NCBI GenBank assembly: GCA_000467715.1
Contig: AJFK01000913.1
Span: 62,001-126,000, forward strand
Direction of reading: 5' to 3'
Source: Hysterium pulicare CBS 123377
Lineage: Eukaryota; Ascomycota; Dothideomycetes; Hysteriales; Hysteriaceae
DNA length: 64,000 bases
A model generated the notes under the pieces. It saw only the letters and a list, made by a program, of their open reading frames with translations. It had not been told where the DNA came from and did no database searches. Shown here piece after piece: positions 45,714-56,687 of the stretch. The position numbers and the translations under genes were made by a program. Position 1 is the first letter of the stretch. Each line of letters begins with the position of its first letter.

Positions 45714-46679
45714 TTAAATGGGAATGGGCATTACTAACCAGCCTAGTATATCAGAACAATCATATAGGCTTCTCCCGCAATAGCCAGCTGCCGAGCAGCA
45801 TGGGCCATACGAGGTTCCGTTGCAGACGTATTGATAAGTGTATCCGCAAGTACCGTCTGTGCTTATGCTTCCAGGAAGAGCTATGGGAAGGTCGCTTTCG
45901 AGAGAGACCGCCGTGGGATTGCCTGTACATTGGCCGCTTTGGCAACCATCGCCGCAGTGTTCAAGTAGATTGCCGCACCTACTGCTCGTTAGAAGTCTGC
46001 AGTTTCATGAAAAGCGTCTGCTGAGTCTCTCCGTCGAGCTACATACCAGCCGTCAGCAGAGCAGCATATGCCGAATGATGTCACACCACCGCATTCCGTG
46101 TGGTTGAAGTCTCGGCCACAACGTCCATCTACGCTATACGATCGCTCTCCCTCGCAGCCACCCTCCGTGCATTTGCCTATTGCGCAGAACTCCGGGGAAC
46201 TCCCGCAACTATCTGGCCGTTAGCAATCTTTCAATCATGACCATGGTATGGGAGACAGCTTACTGCCCGGAGACATCACAACAATCACCAAAAGTAGAAC
46301 CGACGCATGTATTGGTGAAGTTGGAGCGATATCCGCAAGTTCCGTCTTGGGAGACTGCCATTGGATTGTCGAATCCTGTTTACAGTTATTAGCTCGACGG
46401 CTGTGCGCCTCAGCATAGGATATGACGGATACCTTTGGCGACACAGTACGACTTTCCCGGCGTGAAACCACTGCAGTCGCTCCGGACGTCCGGGTTCAAG
46501 GTTGCAAAACTTGCCATTGGTAGACGATACTTTTCGAGCATCCCTTGGCATGTAGCCCAAACGTCGGTTGCTACTAGGAGGTGACAGGTGTCTGGCGGGT
46601 CTTGTTCAGTCGAGCTAACGATGGCCGTGGCCTCTGTCGTCCGTAAAGCGAGGATTGCGAAGAAGGTTATCCAATACAT
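45714..46679 (-). CDS. Secreted chitin-binding protein with LysM and three CBM18 modules
   Basis: Four exons (46679-46433, 46375-46264, 46208-46047, 45978-45714) give 261 residues. A signal peptide (MYWITFFAILALRTTEATA) is followed by a LysM module (TCHLLVATDVWATCQGML ... LNPDVRSDCSG). Three hevein-like CBM18 modules come next, each with paired cysteines: CGYRSNFTNTC...CCDVSGHCG, CGRDFNHTECGG...CCSADGWCG and CGYTYQYVCNGTS...CCSAAGYCG. The last intron was placed to keep the GWCG motif. The protein should bind chitin outside the cell. LysM and CBM18 are used by effectors that hide chitin from plants, and by the binding subunits of yeast killer toxins and class V chitinases. No GH18 catalytic part is present here. 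It is divergent from the nuclease-like gene, 382 bases apart. Confidence 0.88.
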
Positions 46680-47061
46680 GGCAGGCTGAGTTCGAGTTTT
46701 AGATGTATCGAATTGGGGTTCTGGTAAAAGAGGCCGAGCAGACTCTGCTTAAAGGAAGTACATTGAGCGAGGCGTTGGTGCCAACCTGCTTTTGAACGGG
46801 TTAGTAATCTAGTAAGAGACTGTTTATGTGGCGGTGTGCCATGAGAAATAGGAAAGGGCGGAGTCAGTCTTCGCAGGGCTTTCACTGTTGGGATTCCAAA
46901 AGCAGAATGGCGCCATGGCCTCACCATATGTACTTCCATCAAGCAGTCTGAATTCCGCCTCCGCACCTCAAATTAACACATCGAGCGAAGAACTTTGGAA
47001 CTCAACGAACACTTTACATCAAAGTCTTGCTTGCAACCTCCAGCATACAACGTCTCTCAAG
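46680..47061. promoter_or_regulatory. Divergent promoter of the chitin-binding / nuclease-like pair
   Basis: A short 382-base interval between two opposite starts, both encoding signal-peptide proteins. Shared control is likely but no defined site can be named. Confidence 0.4.
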
Positions 47062-50000
47062 ATGCTGTTTCACCTCTTCTTTCTCTTCCTCGGCATCCTA
47101 GGGCTGTGTAAAGCACAGTACAAATGGACGCTGACCACGCAAGCCGGCCAGACCTTGTACCAGGCCAGCTCTGAAGTGCCAGCCACCGCGGTTGAGACAC
47201 TCCCAGCTACTCCAACTCTAGTCTACAATTGCGTCAACGTCCCGGCGTTGTGCAAGAGTGCTGCATGGATTCTTGACAACGCGGCACCCAATGGTATTCA
47301 GGTCGGCAACTTTCCTGATCCAGGATATCGGGCATACCACTGGGACCCGGATCGCAAACGGAAGAGAAACCGCCGGAATAATCGCTGCAAAAAAACCTGG
47401 AAATACGATCATTCTTGCCCAGAGAGTGATCAGCCGGCTATCATCCCTCGTGGTTATACTCCACCAGGGTCTACGGCCATCTTTACTTCGGATGACTTGG
47501 TGGACCAGAAGGTTATCAAAGGAAATCCAGACCCGGCTAAACCCGGCGAGAACTTGATGAGCGGATTTCGGTATACCTGTGATGAGTTTCCACCGGCCAT
47601 GTAAGTTTCAAGAGAAATAGCTATCCCATATGCTAACGAACCACAGGTCAATCGAGGGCGGCATTGGGATCCGCGGAGATCTAACTCCTTATGGACCTGA
47701 GACATATTGTGCTCCCCAGCAAGTCTCCTGTGGAGGCAAAAAATGGAAGGGGCAAGGTGTTCGGTCAGAACAGGACTGGCAGGCGGCAGCACATTCAGCT
47801 TTATCAGTATGTTCAAAATGTCAGTTTGACAGAACGTGGCATGACCATAAGCTGACATCCCACAGTCAATATTCATAACGTACGGAAAGAAGAATAACAA
47901 ACGAAACAACGTCTTTACGTATCATTTCAGGACTGTATCCATTCCTGGGACTACAGCAACCTTTGTAATATTCGGGGATAGGCTGTTCAACTATGACGCT
48001 TCCCCGAAAAAGAGAGATAGTTATACTGGGCAAGGTACGCAATAATCAATCAAAGACCCTACAATTACCTACAGAGCACTTCCTGTAGGTTTTGTTTCCT
48101 TACTAACGTATTCAGTCCTCTGGGGAATCGGCGTTGAGGGAGAAGAGGTTCAGTACCTGCTCCCAGGAAATCACACGGCTGAAACAATTCTGAGGATGCA
48201 CCACGATAACCCGCAGAATATCGCGCATTTGAGATACAACGGCACCTTTTTGTCAATCTTCGACTACAGCGAATTGCCTTATGCTAAAGCTCTATTCGCC
48301 GTACCGCCAGTGAATAATGTTCAACGGGGTGTCGAAGAAACGGCTCTTGGAGACATTCCACGACCAGCCTCTCTACACAACGTTCAACGGCAAGATGACC
48401 TACGGAGAAATGTTGCCAGTAATATCAATGAACGTAGCAGTAACATCTCTGATGTCTACTTTAACTGTTCTATATGGCACGGGTCCAGCCCTTTGATCGG
48501 CTGTCAGCCTCCCTGCACGATAGTGTTGCCACCTTTTCCCCTTTCCTTAGCTACCACCATTTACTGGCCACCTATCACGACATCTTTTTTATCTTTAGCC
48601 AATGGCACTACTACGACCAAAACGACTGTCATCACGATTTCTCCGATCACCAGGACCAGCATCGATTTATGGCCGGTTACAATTCTCCCGCAAGACACCA
48701 CGAACGTGGTCTTTACAGTTACTCAGAGCATTATGCCCCCACAAATAGTTCTTACACTCCCTGGTACTGAGGCGCTAGTACCAATGACGGTGGCGTCCGG
48801 TTCTGATTCAAAGTCGTCATCTAGAACTTCGATAGGTGGATCAGTAACTTTGATACCTTTCCCGAATTCCACAGTAAGCTCGCTGGATTCCACCACTGCG
48901 CCGTCTGGGGGGTTACCGCCCTTCCTTTCGCCGACATCTACAGTATTTGCGTCATCGACGTCTACCTCTTCTACTATTCCTCCTTTCTTCTTCTTATCAT
49001 CCCACTTGGTTACTGTTCAACCCCAGCCAACGGTTTCGATTGATTTTCCGCCCATTCCACCGGTCACTTACGTTCCTGGGTCAAAATCTGGGCTTCCAAA
49101 AGCTTTTTGCATGTCAAACTGTGGCTCGCATGACTGTGGCCTCTTTGGGTGTGGAACTGAATGTGGTATGTTTGGATGTGGCGGAGGCTGCGGCATCTTT
49201 GGCTGCGGCGGTGGATGTGGTCTGTTCGGCTGTGGAGGAGGTTGCGGGTTGGTTGGATGTGGAGGTAACGGTCCCAAACCTCCAAGCACGGTAGGACCCC
49301 CTCCGTCTGGACCTCCTGTCACTGCCACTTGGTCTTCTCCTACCGATCCGCCCCAGCCACCAAATTCGCTGAATCTGCCATCTTCTTCAAACCCACCCAA
49401 TCCGCCAAATTCAGGAGATCCAACCTCTCCGTCAAACCCACCTAACCCTCCAAACTCGGGTGAACCAACATCTCCGTCAAGCCCTCCCAGTCCGCCGAAT
49501 TCTCGAGAACCACCCACTCCTTCAAATCCTCCAACGCCGCCTAATCACTCAGATAGCCCGAATCCACCGGGCTCGTCACCATTTCCAAGTTCACCGTCAC
49601 CCTCAAATTCATCTATCCAATCATCGCCAGCTCGACCAACCTCACAGTCCCCGTCACTGCCGTCCCGCCCGTCAACAGCACCGGTCCCGACGGAAACATT
49701 GAGTGATGATGAGGAGGGGCTCGATGATGATGATGACCCACAATGTCAGCTTGCGGACATCGGGCTGGCTGGGACACCCCCATACAGTCCCGACGCGCCG
49801 GAGAGTCAGTGGGTATCAATCATTCAACAGACTACCTCCATGCCTAACAGCCCACCGACCACGGGAGGTTTCGATGCGTCTACTTCGCAACCGCTAAGTT
49901 CGCAGTTTGCCAGTCAGAGTAGTGCATTGATTCCGGTTCCGTCACCACCAGTTCCCAGCCCGCCGCCAAATCCGCAGCCGCCGTCACCAAATCCGACAAC

Positions 50001-50463
50001 CGAAAAGTTACACTGCTATGGCTCTGGCTCTTACGTCGACCATGGGGACGCACTCAGTAACTTGAACTCATTCTGCAATTCCCCAGCAGACGCCGACCCG
50101 GCTTGGAAGCATTATACACATTTTGGTGGATTTACGATTGAAAACAATGCATACATTGAATATATGGCTCCAGCTTCCCTTACATCCGGTTGGCCGGTTG
50201 ACATCAAGATATCTATCCAAGGCAAGAATGGCTGCAGGTTCAAGATTGAAGGGCCCAACCCGGATCAGAATTGTGGTAGGATTTTGCGAAAGATCATCAA
50301 TGGCTGTGATACGAACTCCGTCAAGTACAAGAAAGGTGGATACATCGAAGACAACTGTGCAATTTGGACCTTCGACCCTGGCTTTGACGGGGATCGCCTC
50401 CTCCAGGACATGTGTGACGCTCTCCGGGACGTACCATGGTTCAGATTAGTGTGCTTGCTATAA
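47062..50463 (+). CDS. Large secreted protein with NucA/NucB-like motif and killer-toxin-chitinase-like C-terminus
   Basis: Five-part layout from four exons (47062-47600, 47647-47806, 47866-48034, 48116-50463), 1071 residues. A signal peptide (MLFHLFFLFLGILGLCKA) comes first. Next is a domain with the motif CDEFPPAMSIEGG (173-185), very close to the CDEYPxAST-EGG signature of the NucA/NucB DNase family. A Ser/Thr-rich region follows. Then come four 9-residue Cys-Gly units (640-675), four 15-residue Pro-rich units (715-774), an acidic patch (DDDDD), and a Cys-containing end domain (about 920-1071; KNGCRFKIE, GGYIEDNCAIW). From memory this end domain resembles the C-terminus of killer-toxin-like class V chitinases. 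The frame is open and all junctions keep phase, so it looks whole. Nuclease activity is inferred from the motif only. Confidence 0.8.
49165..49272 (+). repeat. Four 27-base Cys-Gly coding repeats
   Basis: Four consecutive in-frame 27-base units encode variants of G-M/I/L-F/V-G-C-G-G-G-C inside the large secreted protein. Such units expand and contract easily. Confidence 0.85.
49390..49569 (+). repeat. Four 45-base proline-rich coding repeats
   Basis: Four back-to-back 45-base units encode variants of NPPNPPNSGDPTSPS. The first two are nearly identical and the last two have diverged, suggesting step-wise duplication of a cell-wall-type linker. Confidence 0.85.
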
Positions 50464-51054
50464 TACTGAGGTGGGAAAGCGATTTTCCCTTCCACCATTC
50501 TTCAATCTTTGACCAGAAGGCCTGGAAGGGCTATAAGGGGTCTGGAAGGGCTTTAAGGGGACGGCACCGGCCGCGACGAGTAGATACTCCTTGTAATTAA
50601 GGTTTTACGTGCTGCACTATGTTATGCCGATTTGAAAAGTAGTCCGACTGGTCAGCTTTCAAGTTTGATCGATTACGTGACAACTTGTGACGAAGTAGAT
50701 TCAAAAGCGCTGTTACATATGAGTATACAGAGTTCCCAACGGCTAATGCTGTGAATCCTATCGGCCACCAGACTATGGGATTCATTTTACTTAGAGCATA
50801 TTTATGGACTCCACTGAACTGCTCCCGATCCGCACGTGAATTTCATTTGAAATTAGTGCACGGTAAATGACATCATACTAAGTTCATTACTGAATCGTTC
50901 ACTCACTTCCAAGGTTGGGCTTGGCATTACTAGCGCCTGTCTTGCCTATACAGACGAAGGAAACAAAGCTTTCCCTTCTCACTTGAACGAAACACCATTT
51001 ATTCGACCGTGTTATTTCCGCTCCACTTTGTCGTTACATCTACCGGCTCATAAG
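50464..51054. other. intergenic stretch with short direct repeat
   Basis: 3' flank of the secreted protein and promoter of the F-box gene. It carries the imperfect direct repeat listed separately. No gene is seen. Confidence 0.4.
50522..50560 (+). repeat. Imperfect 19-base direct repeat
   Basis: Two copies of CTGGAAGGGCTATAAGGGG (the second with T for A) lie 20 bases apart just after the stop of the secreted-protein gene. It may be part of the 3' untranslated region. Confidence 0.7.
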
Positions 51055-52644
51055 ATGGCCAACACTAATATTCAATCGCTCTCTACAGAGCTTCTTATCC
51101 AAATTTTGGAATCGCTTCGCAATGAGCGCTCATCGAAAGACCTCACCTGTGCTATCGCTGTTTGCAAAAAATGGCGAGAGTTAGGTACTCCTCTTTTGTG
51201 GAAGAACCTACCAGTTCATAATCAGAACATATTGCCATTCGTCCGCTCGCTCGATTTCGCAGACCAGTCTACATGCGACCTGGTTCGGAATCTGTCTCTC
51301 AGGTTGCATCTGACCCCACGAAGAAATTTGAGACATCCAAAGCTTCCAGCTCCGAAATCCATCCTAGGCTTGCCGGCAAGCGACGTGGCTCCCAAATGGC
51401 CCGAAACCGAGACAGCCTCGATCAAAGTCCCAGACTTCTTGATACACTCTATGTCACCTGATCAGAGTCGCCTTCGTCCAAACGAATCACCAGAATGGCA
51501 ACTCATGATCATGGCATTCAGAAAGTTGTCAACATTGATCAAGGACAAAGTGCGTCATGTCGAAGTCTTCTCGTTCCGAACGGATAACGAGCCTGAAGTA
51601 CCATCATCACAATGGCAAGCATCTGGCGAAAACCCATGCCTATTTCTACCCAGTGATTTGATCGAGCAGCTTCTGCGTGCTTTACCAAAAAGCTGTGTCA
51701 AACTGGAACTGGACACGTACGGCATTGACGAAAACATCCCCGAGAAACCCACTCATATTTGCTCGACTCTTCGTGCAATGCTCCCAAGGCTTCAACATCT
51801 GCGCTTGCGAATGCATGGAGTTTGCCCACAGCTCTTGAATTCGACTTCTGAAGGAGCCACCCCAGACTCTAGTTCCACATCACCCTTTTTAGCGCCACAA
51901 CTTCGTAGCCTCGTTATCAACGTTCGACCAATGCCATTTCCGTATTACCTACGAACGGGAATTTGCGGTGATATTCCACAGAGTATCTTCGACGCGGAAG
52001 AGGATGCTTATGGCAGTGCTGGGTGGGACAAAAAACGGATCATTGACATGAAACATCAAAATCTATTGGTACAAACTCTGCGCAAGGCTTATGACGACGG
52101 CTCGTTTCCCTCCATCGAGCATATCAACCTAGTCAACATACATAATACTTACCCCCGGAAAGAGAAGAGAGAAGGCAGAACGACCCTTTTCACCCACTTT
52201 ACCTATGTCGACGTTGTTCGCAGAACGACCAAGATATTTCCTGGCTGTCCTTTATATCAGCGACTTCGAACTCAATACCATAGAACGAGCCCAAGATTTG
52301 GTATATATCTTACAGAGAACTGTGAAGAGTTGACATTTGGCAGCCTGAAGGTTTTCGAAGATATAATTGATCATGCATGGATCACAACCACGGATGGTTT
52401 GCGATTCCCCGCATCTGCCATTCACGCCCGAGAAATGACCAAGGATGGAGTTGAATGGGCTGATCCATTGAAGAGTACTGAAGACGAGGAGAGTTTCTTG
52501 GAACGGCTGGGCTCAGACTATGAAAACCTTCATTTGTACTCCATGAGTGATCCCCAGGAAGCTTCTCGGGCTATCGTTGGATCGCTGAAGCTTCTCAAGG
52601 ACTACAAATCGAGAGCAGTCGTCATTCAAAGTCTTTATGAATAG
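51055..52644 (+). CDS. F-box domain protein
   Basis: Single exon of 529 residues starting MANTNIQSLSTELLIQILE at 51055 (good AAGATGG context). The first 45 residues form an F-box (LSTELLIQILESL ... CAIAVCKKWRELGTPLLWKNL), the Skp1-binding part of SCF ubiquitin ligases. The rest is helical with leucine-rich stretches (LPRLQHLRLRMHGV) that probably recognise a target. Many such F-box proteins of unknown target occur in ascomycetes. An open extension upstream begins with a non-ATG codon and is not needed. No neighbour suggests a pathway. Confidence 0.88.
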   Translation: MANTNIQSLSTELLIQILESLRNERSSKDLTCAIAVCKKWRELGTPLLWKNLPVHNQNILPFVRSLDFADQSTCDLVRNLSLRLHLTPRRNLRHPKLPAPKSILGLPASDVAPKWPETETASIKVPDFLIHSMSPDQSRLRPNESPEWQLMIMAFRKLSTLIKDKVRHVEVFSFRTDNEPEVPSSQWQASGENPCLFLPSDLIEQLLRALPKSCVKLELDTYGIDENIPEKPTHICSTLRAMLPRLQHLRLRMHGVCPQLLNSTSEGATPDSSSTSPFLAPQLRSLVINVRPMPFPYYLRTGICGDIPQSIFDAEEDAYGSAGWDKKRIIDMKHQNLLVQTLRKAYDDGSFPSIEHINLVNIHNTYPRKEKREGRTTLFTHFTYVDVVRRTTKIFPGCPLYQRLRTQYHRTSPRFGIYLTENCEELTFGSLKVFEDIIDHAWITTTDGLRFPASAIHAREMTKDGVEWADPLKSTEDEESFLERLGSDYENLHLYSMSDPQEASRAIVGSLKLLKDYKSRAVVIQSLYE

Positions 52645-53730
52645 GACTTGGAAGCAATCTAGGAGGAATAGTTGTTTGTAGAAGTGACCTCGGAGCGCCA
52701 GTAGAATGTCACGTGGGCAGTATCTCGGAAGCTAGGGAACAGCTATCAGATGAGCCACGTTGGTTGAAAGTGAGCCGATAATCCCAGTTCTTGAACCTTA
52801 CGGTGATTCGCGCTCTTATGCCTATGATGTATTTCAACCACTTCCATACCTCAATTAATCCAAGCCCGAAGTGGAAGTTGATTTAAATATTCGGTTGTAT
52901 ATACTCACTGTAAATGACTTGTATACTGGCCCGTCTGTGTTCGTGGCCTAGCGTGACCAGACGTTATCTACGGGAGGAGGAGCACGCAGAGCAACGGGAG
53001 AACCTTTGATATTGGCTCTTGTTAGAATGTCCACATGCGCTAAGCCACTCAACGACTGACATTAGAGTGCCTTCTGGAAGCCAATATCTCCCCTGAAAGC
53101 CTCAACCCTTTAAGGACGTCACTTTAAGGACGTCAGCTCAGATCTCTGCTGTGTTTGGGATTCTCTTCTTCAAGCCTACGGTTAGGCGCCAGGCTGTTCG
53201 CATGAGGAGCTAGGAACGGCTTTCATCCTCAAAAGATTATAGACATCAGCAGTACAGTCCGCAGAGCTTGATACCACGCCTCTTTCACATTAGCAGCACG
53301 TAGAGAACGTATCAACCCTACTGGAGCCGAGTTTTGCTTCAACCTAACCAATCGAATTGGCTTCTTGTCGATTGTCAAGGTCCGGGTGAAGCTGTTTTGT
53401 GAGTGATATAAAAAAACCATAGATCTTCAAAAGAAATATCTCAAGCTCGCAGTTCATCGTTTCACACAGTTCCTTTCATGGCACCACGTTCTTCGATGAT
53501 CATATCGAGTCGTCTCCGAACGATAAGTTTCGGTATCTGCGCCGGCCCGTTGCGGGGTAAAACGTGGGGTAAGATGCCGGACAACTTCATATTCCCAACT
53601 GCCAACATGAACGATGCGAATGCCGAGGCTTTCTGTTTTGATATCTCAATGGAGATCTTCCATTTAGAACTTCGTTGTTCATTCTCTCCAATGATACCAT
53701 GGACATTTGAGACGCTCGATATCCTTCACA
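52645..53730. other. intergenic stretch with tandem ACGTCA repeat
   Basis: 3' flank of the F-box gene and promoter of the enoyl-CoA hydratase gene. It contains a perfect 14-base tandem repeat (listed separately). A 91-codon plus-strand ORF (53478-53753) that overlaps the next start has no support. Confidence 0.4.
53108..53135 (+). promoter_or_regulatory. Perfect 14-base tandem repeat with CRE-like core
   Basis: Two adjoining copies of CTTTAAGGACGTCA. Each holds ACGTCA, the half-site of bZIP/CRE factors. They sit about 600 bases upstream of the enoyl-CoA hydratase-like start, so a promoter role is possible. Confidence 0.35.
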
Positions 53731-54543
53731 ATGGGCCCGTACGAGAATCTTAGAGTCGATCGCCACGGCCAGGTCTTCGTCATTACGCTCCAAAAAGCAC
53801 CTGAGAACCGAATCAATTCTCGCTTCGCCCAGGAAATAATCCGAGCCCTAAGAGATATCGAGAAAGAGCTAGGACCGGACTCTGAGGGAGCGGTGATCAC
53901 TCGAGGGAATGATGCGAAATTCTGGTGCACGGTATACTACTCCCAGCCTCCCCACATCTCGAATCTCCCCTCGGTCATCTCAAATATACAGCTGAACTAA
54001 TGCATGGCACGGTAACAGGGCCTCGAGCTCGATGAAGCAGACCACAACCCCTACGCCAACAGCGACGGCTTCTACCCCCTTCTAGCGACCCTCCTCGACT
54101 ACCCTTTCCCCACAATAGCTTTAATAACCGGACATACATTCGGAGGTGCCTGTCCCTTTGCCCTCGCTCATGACTACCGAATCATGAACTCCAAGCGCGG
54201 TTTCTTCTCCATGCCGCCCGTGAACCTCGGTCTACACTTCCCGGGCATCGGAGCCTTGCCACGACTAAAACTAGGCCCAAGAACTGCGAGAAAGATGTTA
54301 TTGGAAGCGCATAAATGGACGGGGAAGCAGGCGTTGGAGGATGGAATCGTGGATGAGGTTGCAGAGCCCGCGGTCATGCTTGAGAAAGCTCTGGATATGG
54401 CGAGGCGGGTGCAGGGGCGGAGTAAGATGGGGGTTTATGCGCTGTTGAGGAATGAGCTTTGGGGAGAGGCGGCGGAGAAGCTGAGGGCTATTAGTTATGT
54501 GCATGGGAGGACGGTGGGTGCGCCTGCAAAGGCGAAGATTTGA
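53731..54543 (+). CDS. Enoyl-CoA hydratase/isomerase family protein
   Basis: Two exons (53731-53931, 54019-54543) give 241 residues, slightly short for the crotonase family. Family features are VFVITLQKAPENRINSRF near the start, the oxyanion-hole regions around FWCTGLELDEAD and GHTFGGACPFALAHDYRIM, and SMPPVNLGLHFPG. It resembles fungal delta3,delta2-enoyl-CoA isomerases that help beta-oxidation of unsaturated fatty acids, usually in peroxisomes. It ends GAPAKAKI, which is not a classic SKL-type PTS1. The usual acidic catalytic residue of hydratases is not evident, favouring isomerase or a divergent role. The intron is 87 bases and keeps phase. It is convergent with the MFS remnant. Confidence 0.87.
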
Positions 54544-54686
54544 ATTATTTGAGTTTCGACGTACGTCTCCCTCCGCCTTGTGTCCATGACTCGAAAGTGA
54601 ACTGGGTATTTTGACTCCTAGACGTTCGAAAGCATCAATGTGCCAGTACATGTGATCGCAACAAGTCATGCCAGAAACTGATCTAT

Positions 54687-55260
54687 CTACGCCGCCTGCG
54701 TCGTATCAATCTTCTTCTCTCTCACGGACAGATTCTGGATCCCAATCGTCCCAAGGAAAGCACAAGCCGACAGCGCAACCCCAACGCAAAACGTCTGTGT
54801 CAAAGATTCATTGTAAACAACAAGCACTAGATCATAAAACCTCGCAGGTACCTGGCTCTTGATCTGGGTCGCGCCGGCGGTCAAAACGATGCTCGGATCG
54901 ACGGCTGGGACGTGATCGCCCAAATTCTTGACAAGTTGGCTGGTAAAGACATGCTGAGCAACCGATACCATGATGGCGGCAGTGAGGTTCTCCGAAAACA
55001 TGACGATCGCAGTACCGACTACAACATCTTCGGATGGGAGAGCCGTTTGAACGACGACCATAGCTTGTTGCATGCATAGGCCGCTACCGGCAGCGAAGAG
55101 GAATTGGTACCCGATCCATTTGGCGTGGCTAGAGTCAAATTCAATGGTTGAGAGGAGGCCACCGCCGGTGGACATGAAAATAATGGTTGCGACTTTGTTG
55201 AGCCTGCAGAAGATTCGGAAGATCGCTGGTCCTGCTAATAGGGAGAGGATTGGCGTTGAG
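54687..55260 (-). pseudogene. Truncated MFS drug transporter (C-terminal third)
   Basis: The frame encodes about 190 residues ending in a TGA/TAA at 54687. They match the last three or four membrane helices of a 14-helix (DHA2) efflux pump: GPAIFRIFCRLNKVATIIFMSTGGG, WIGYQFLFAAGSGLCMQQA, VGTAIVMFSENLTAAIMV and a final helix after RFYDLVLVVYNESLTQTF. Everything before this is missing. At about 55.24-55.27 kb the transporter sequence stops and joins unrelated coding-like sequence in another frame. No start codon in a sensible place exists, so this is a 3' remnant left by a deletion or rearrangement. Confidence 0.75.
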
Positions 55261-55717
55261 AATTGGAATCATGGATCATGTTTGCGTCGGATATGTTATA
55301 GCCAAGTTGGGATGAATTCGGATGTGGTGAAAAATTCAAGGGATTAGAATTATCAGGCGCCCCGGATAGGGAGCCCATAAGCCCATAAATGTAGGGAGCG
55401 TCGCTTTCGAAGGTATTACCAGGCGGGAAATTCAAGAACTCGTCAGCCAGAGCCCTAGTCTCTACGTCGAAGCTCAGTCCTTCCGAGTCGTCGAAGAATG
55501 AAAAGTTGGGGAGGGGCTGGTGGAACTGGGGACTGCTGGGGCTGGAAGAACTGGTTTGAGTCCCGTCTCTCGCAGGATTGGAAGGTGGACATGCAGAGGG
55601 GCATCTTTGCAACTTGAGGAGCCTCGACACGAGGCTAACTACACACCAAGATGTAAAAAAAGCTGGTGTTTGGGGGTCTTCTCTAGAGGGAAGCGGAACA
55701 AAGCGAATTCGTTTCAC
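55235..55717 (-). pseudogene. Unidentified coding-like fragment joined to the MFS remnant
   Basis: An open frame of about 160 codons has a biased Ser/Pro/Asn-rich composition and the plausible segment FSFFDDSEGLSFDVETRALADEFLNFPPG followed by a flexible tail. It could be part of a fungal transcription-factor linker, but I cannot place it. No ATG start, upstream exon or domain is evident. It overlaps the end of the transporter remnant, so the two pieces look like the sides of a rearrangement break. Confidence 0.4.
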
Positions 55718-56350
55718 CGGGGGGAAGCCTTGGCGTTTCTAGTCTGCCAAGACTTTGACGGCTAGAAACCCCGGCCCGACTTCGGGTCATAGAATGTGCG
55801 ACGGCGCACGAGTTTCACTTTGCATCGGCCTACAACATCAAGCATCCTACTGCAACCCTTCACAACAACGCTTCGCGGATAATGTGGTATACAAGAATGA
55901 GCTTAGAGAATCCTCTAATATCTTTACTAGAGTTCTTATTATACATTTGAAGGTCACGTCCAGGTTTTTTGGTCGATTGGGAATTGTTACAACCCGGTGC
56001 TGCTGGAACATGTCGCGTTTTGAAGCACTCGATTGTCCAGCACGCCTCAAACAAAACGTGACGCGGACTCATCCCCTCTAGATAAGAATCACGCCACGCA
56101 TTGCTCCGTTTTACTTCTCATCAAACTTCCTTTAACTTCACTTCCCTACCGTCTCTCGTTTTTCTTTACCTAATACTCGATCCAGCTCCTTCTTGCTTGG
56201 ACTCAACCTATCTACATACTTCACTTTAAGCAGCAGGCTGCCTCATACACCTTCGGCACTATCATCGTTGTCCCCATTACCCAGACAAGTCGCCCGCTTT
56301 TTCCGGCATCTCGCCTTCGAACACCGCCCGACCCATCACCCAACGACACC
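55718..56350. other. intergenic stretch
   Basis: Flank between the rearranged fragment and the small membrane ORF. The part just before 56351 is C/T-rich like a promoter. No gene is seen. Confidence 0.4.
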
Positions 56351-56581
56351 ATGGTTGATTTCTCGTGGCTCCATGGCACACCGGCCGCAACCGCAACTCT
56401 CAACGCCAACCCGGTTCTATTCACCGACCTCGTCGTTGTCATAGTCGGCTTACTCCTTCTATCGTTTATCTCCTGGCTCATTCACTATCAAACGAGCAAG
56501 AACCAAGGCACATACAGTCCGTGGTGGAACAATTTGAGGAAGGCGGAGGAGGGGAAGGGCGGGAAAGGGGGAAGGAAGTAG
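56351..56581 (+). CDS. Small single-pass membrane protein (hypothetical)
   Basis: ORF of 76 residues with a strong start context (CACCATGG). It has one clear membrane helix (FTDLVVVIVGLLLLSFISWLI) and a basic, Gly/Lys-rich tail (KGGKGGRK), which suggests the tail faces the cytosol. A C/T-rich stretch upstream looks like a promoter. No family is recognised. It could be a real small conserved protein or a chance ORF; the helix plus start context favour the former. Confidence 0.5.
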   Translation: MVDFSWLHGTPAATATLNANPVLFTDLVVVIVGLLLLSFISWLIHYQTSKNQGTYSPWWNNLRKAEEGKGGKGGRK

Positions 56582-56687
56582 GGCTGCTGATGAATGGCAA
56601 TACATGAGTGGCAGTTAAAAGGCACCTTGCAAGGATTCTACTGTATACAAGCCGCGAATATTATTACAAGAGTAGCCAAGCTGGTCA

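Noticed and set aside
50983-51054. N-terminal extension of the F-box protein
   Set aside because: It would begin at a TTG; the ATG at 51055 directly precedes the F-box and has good context.
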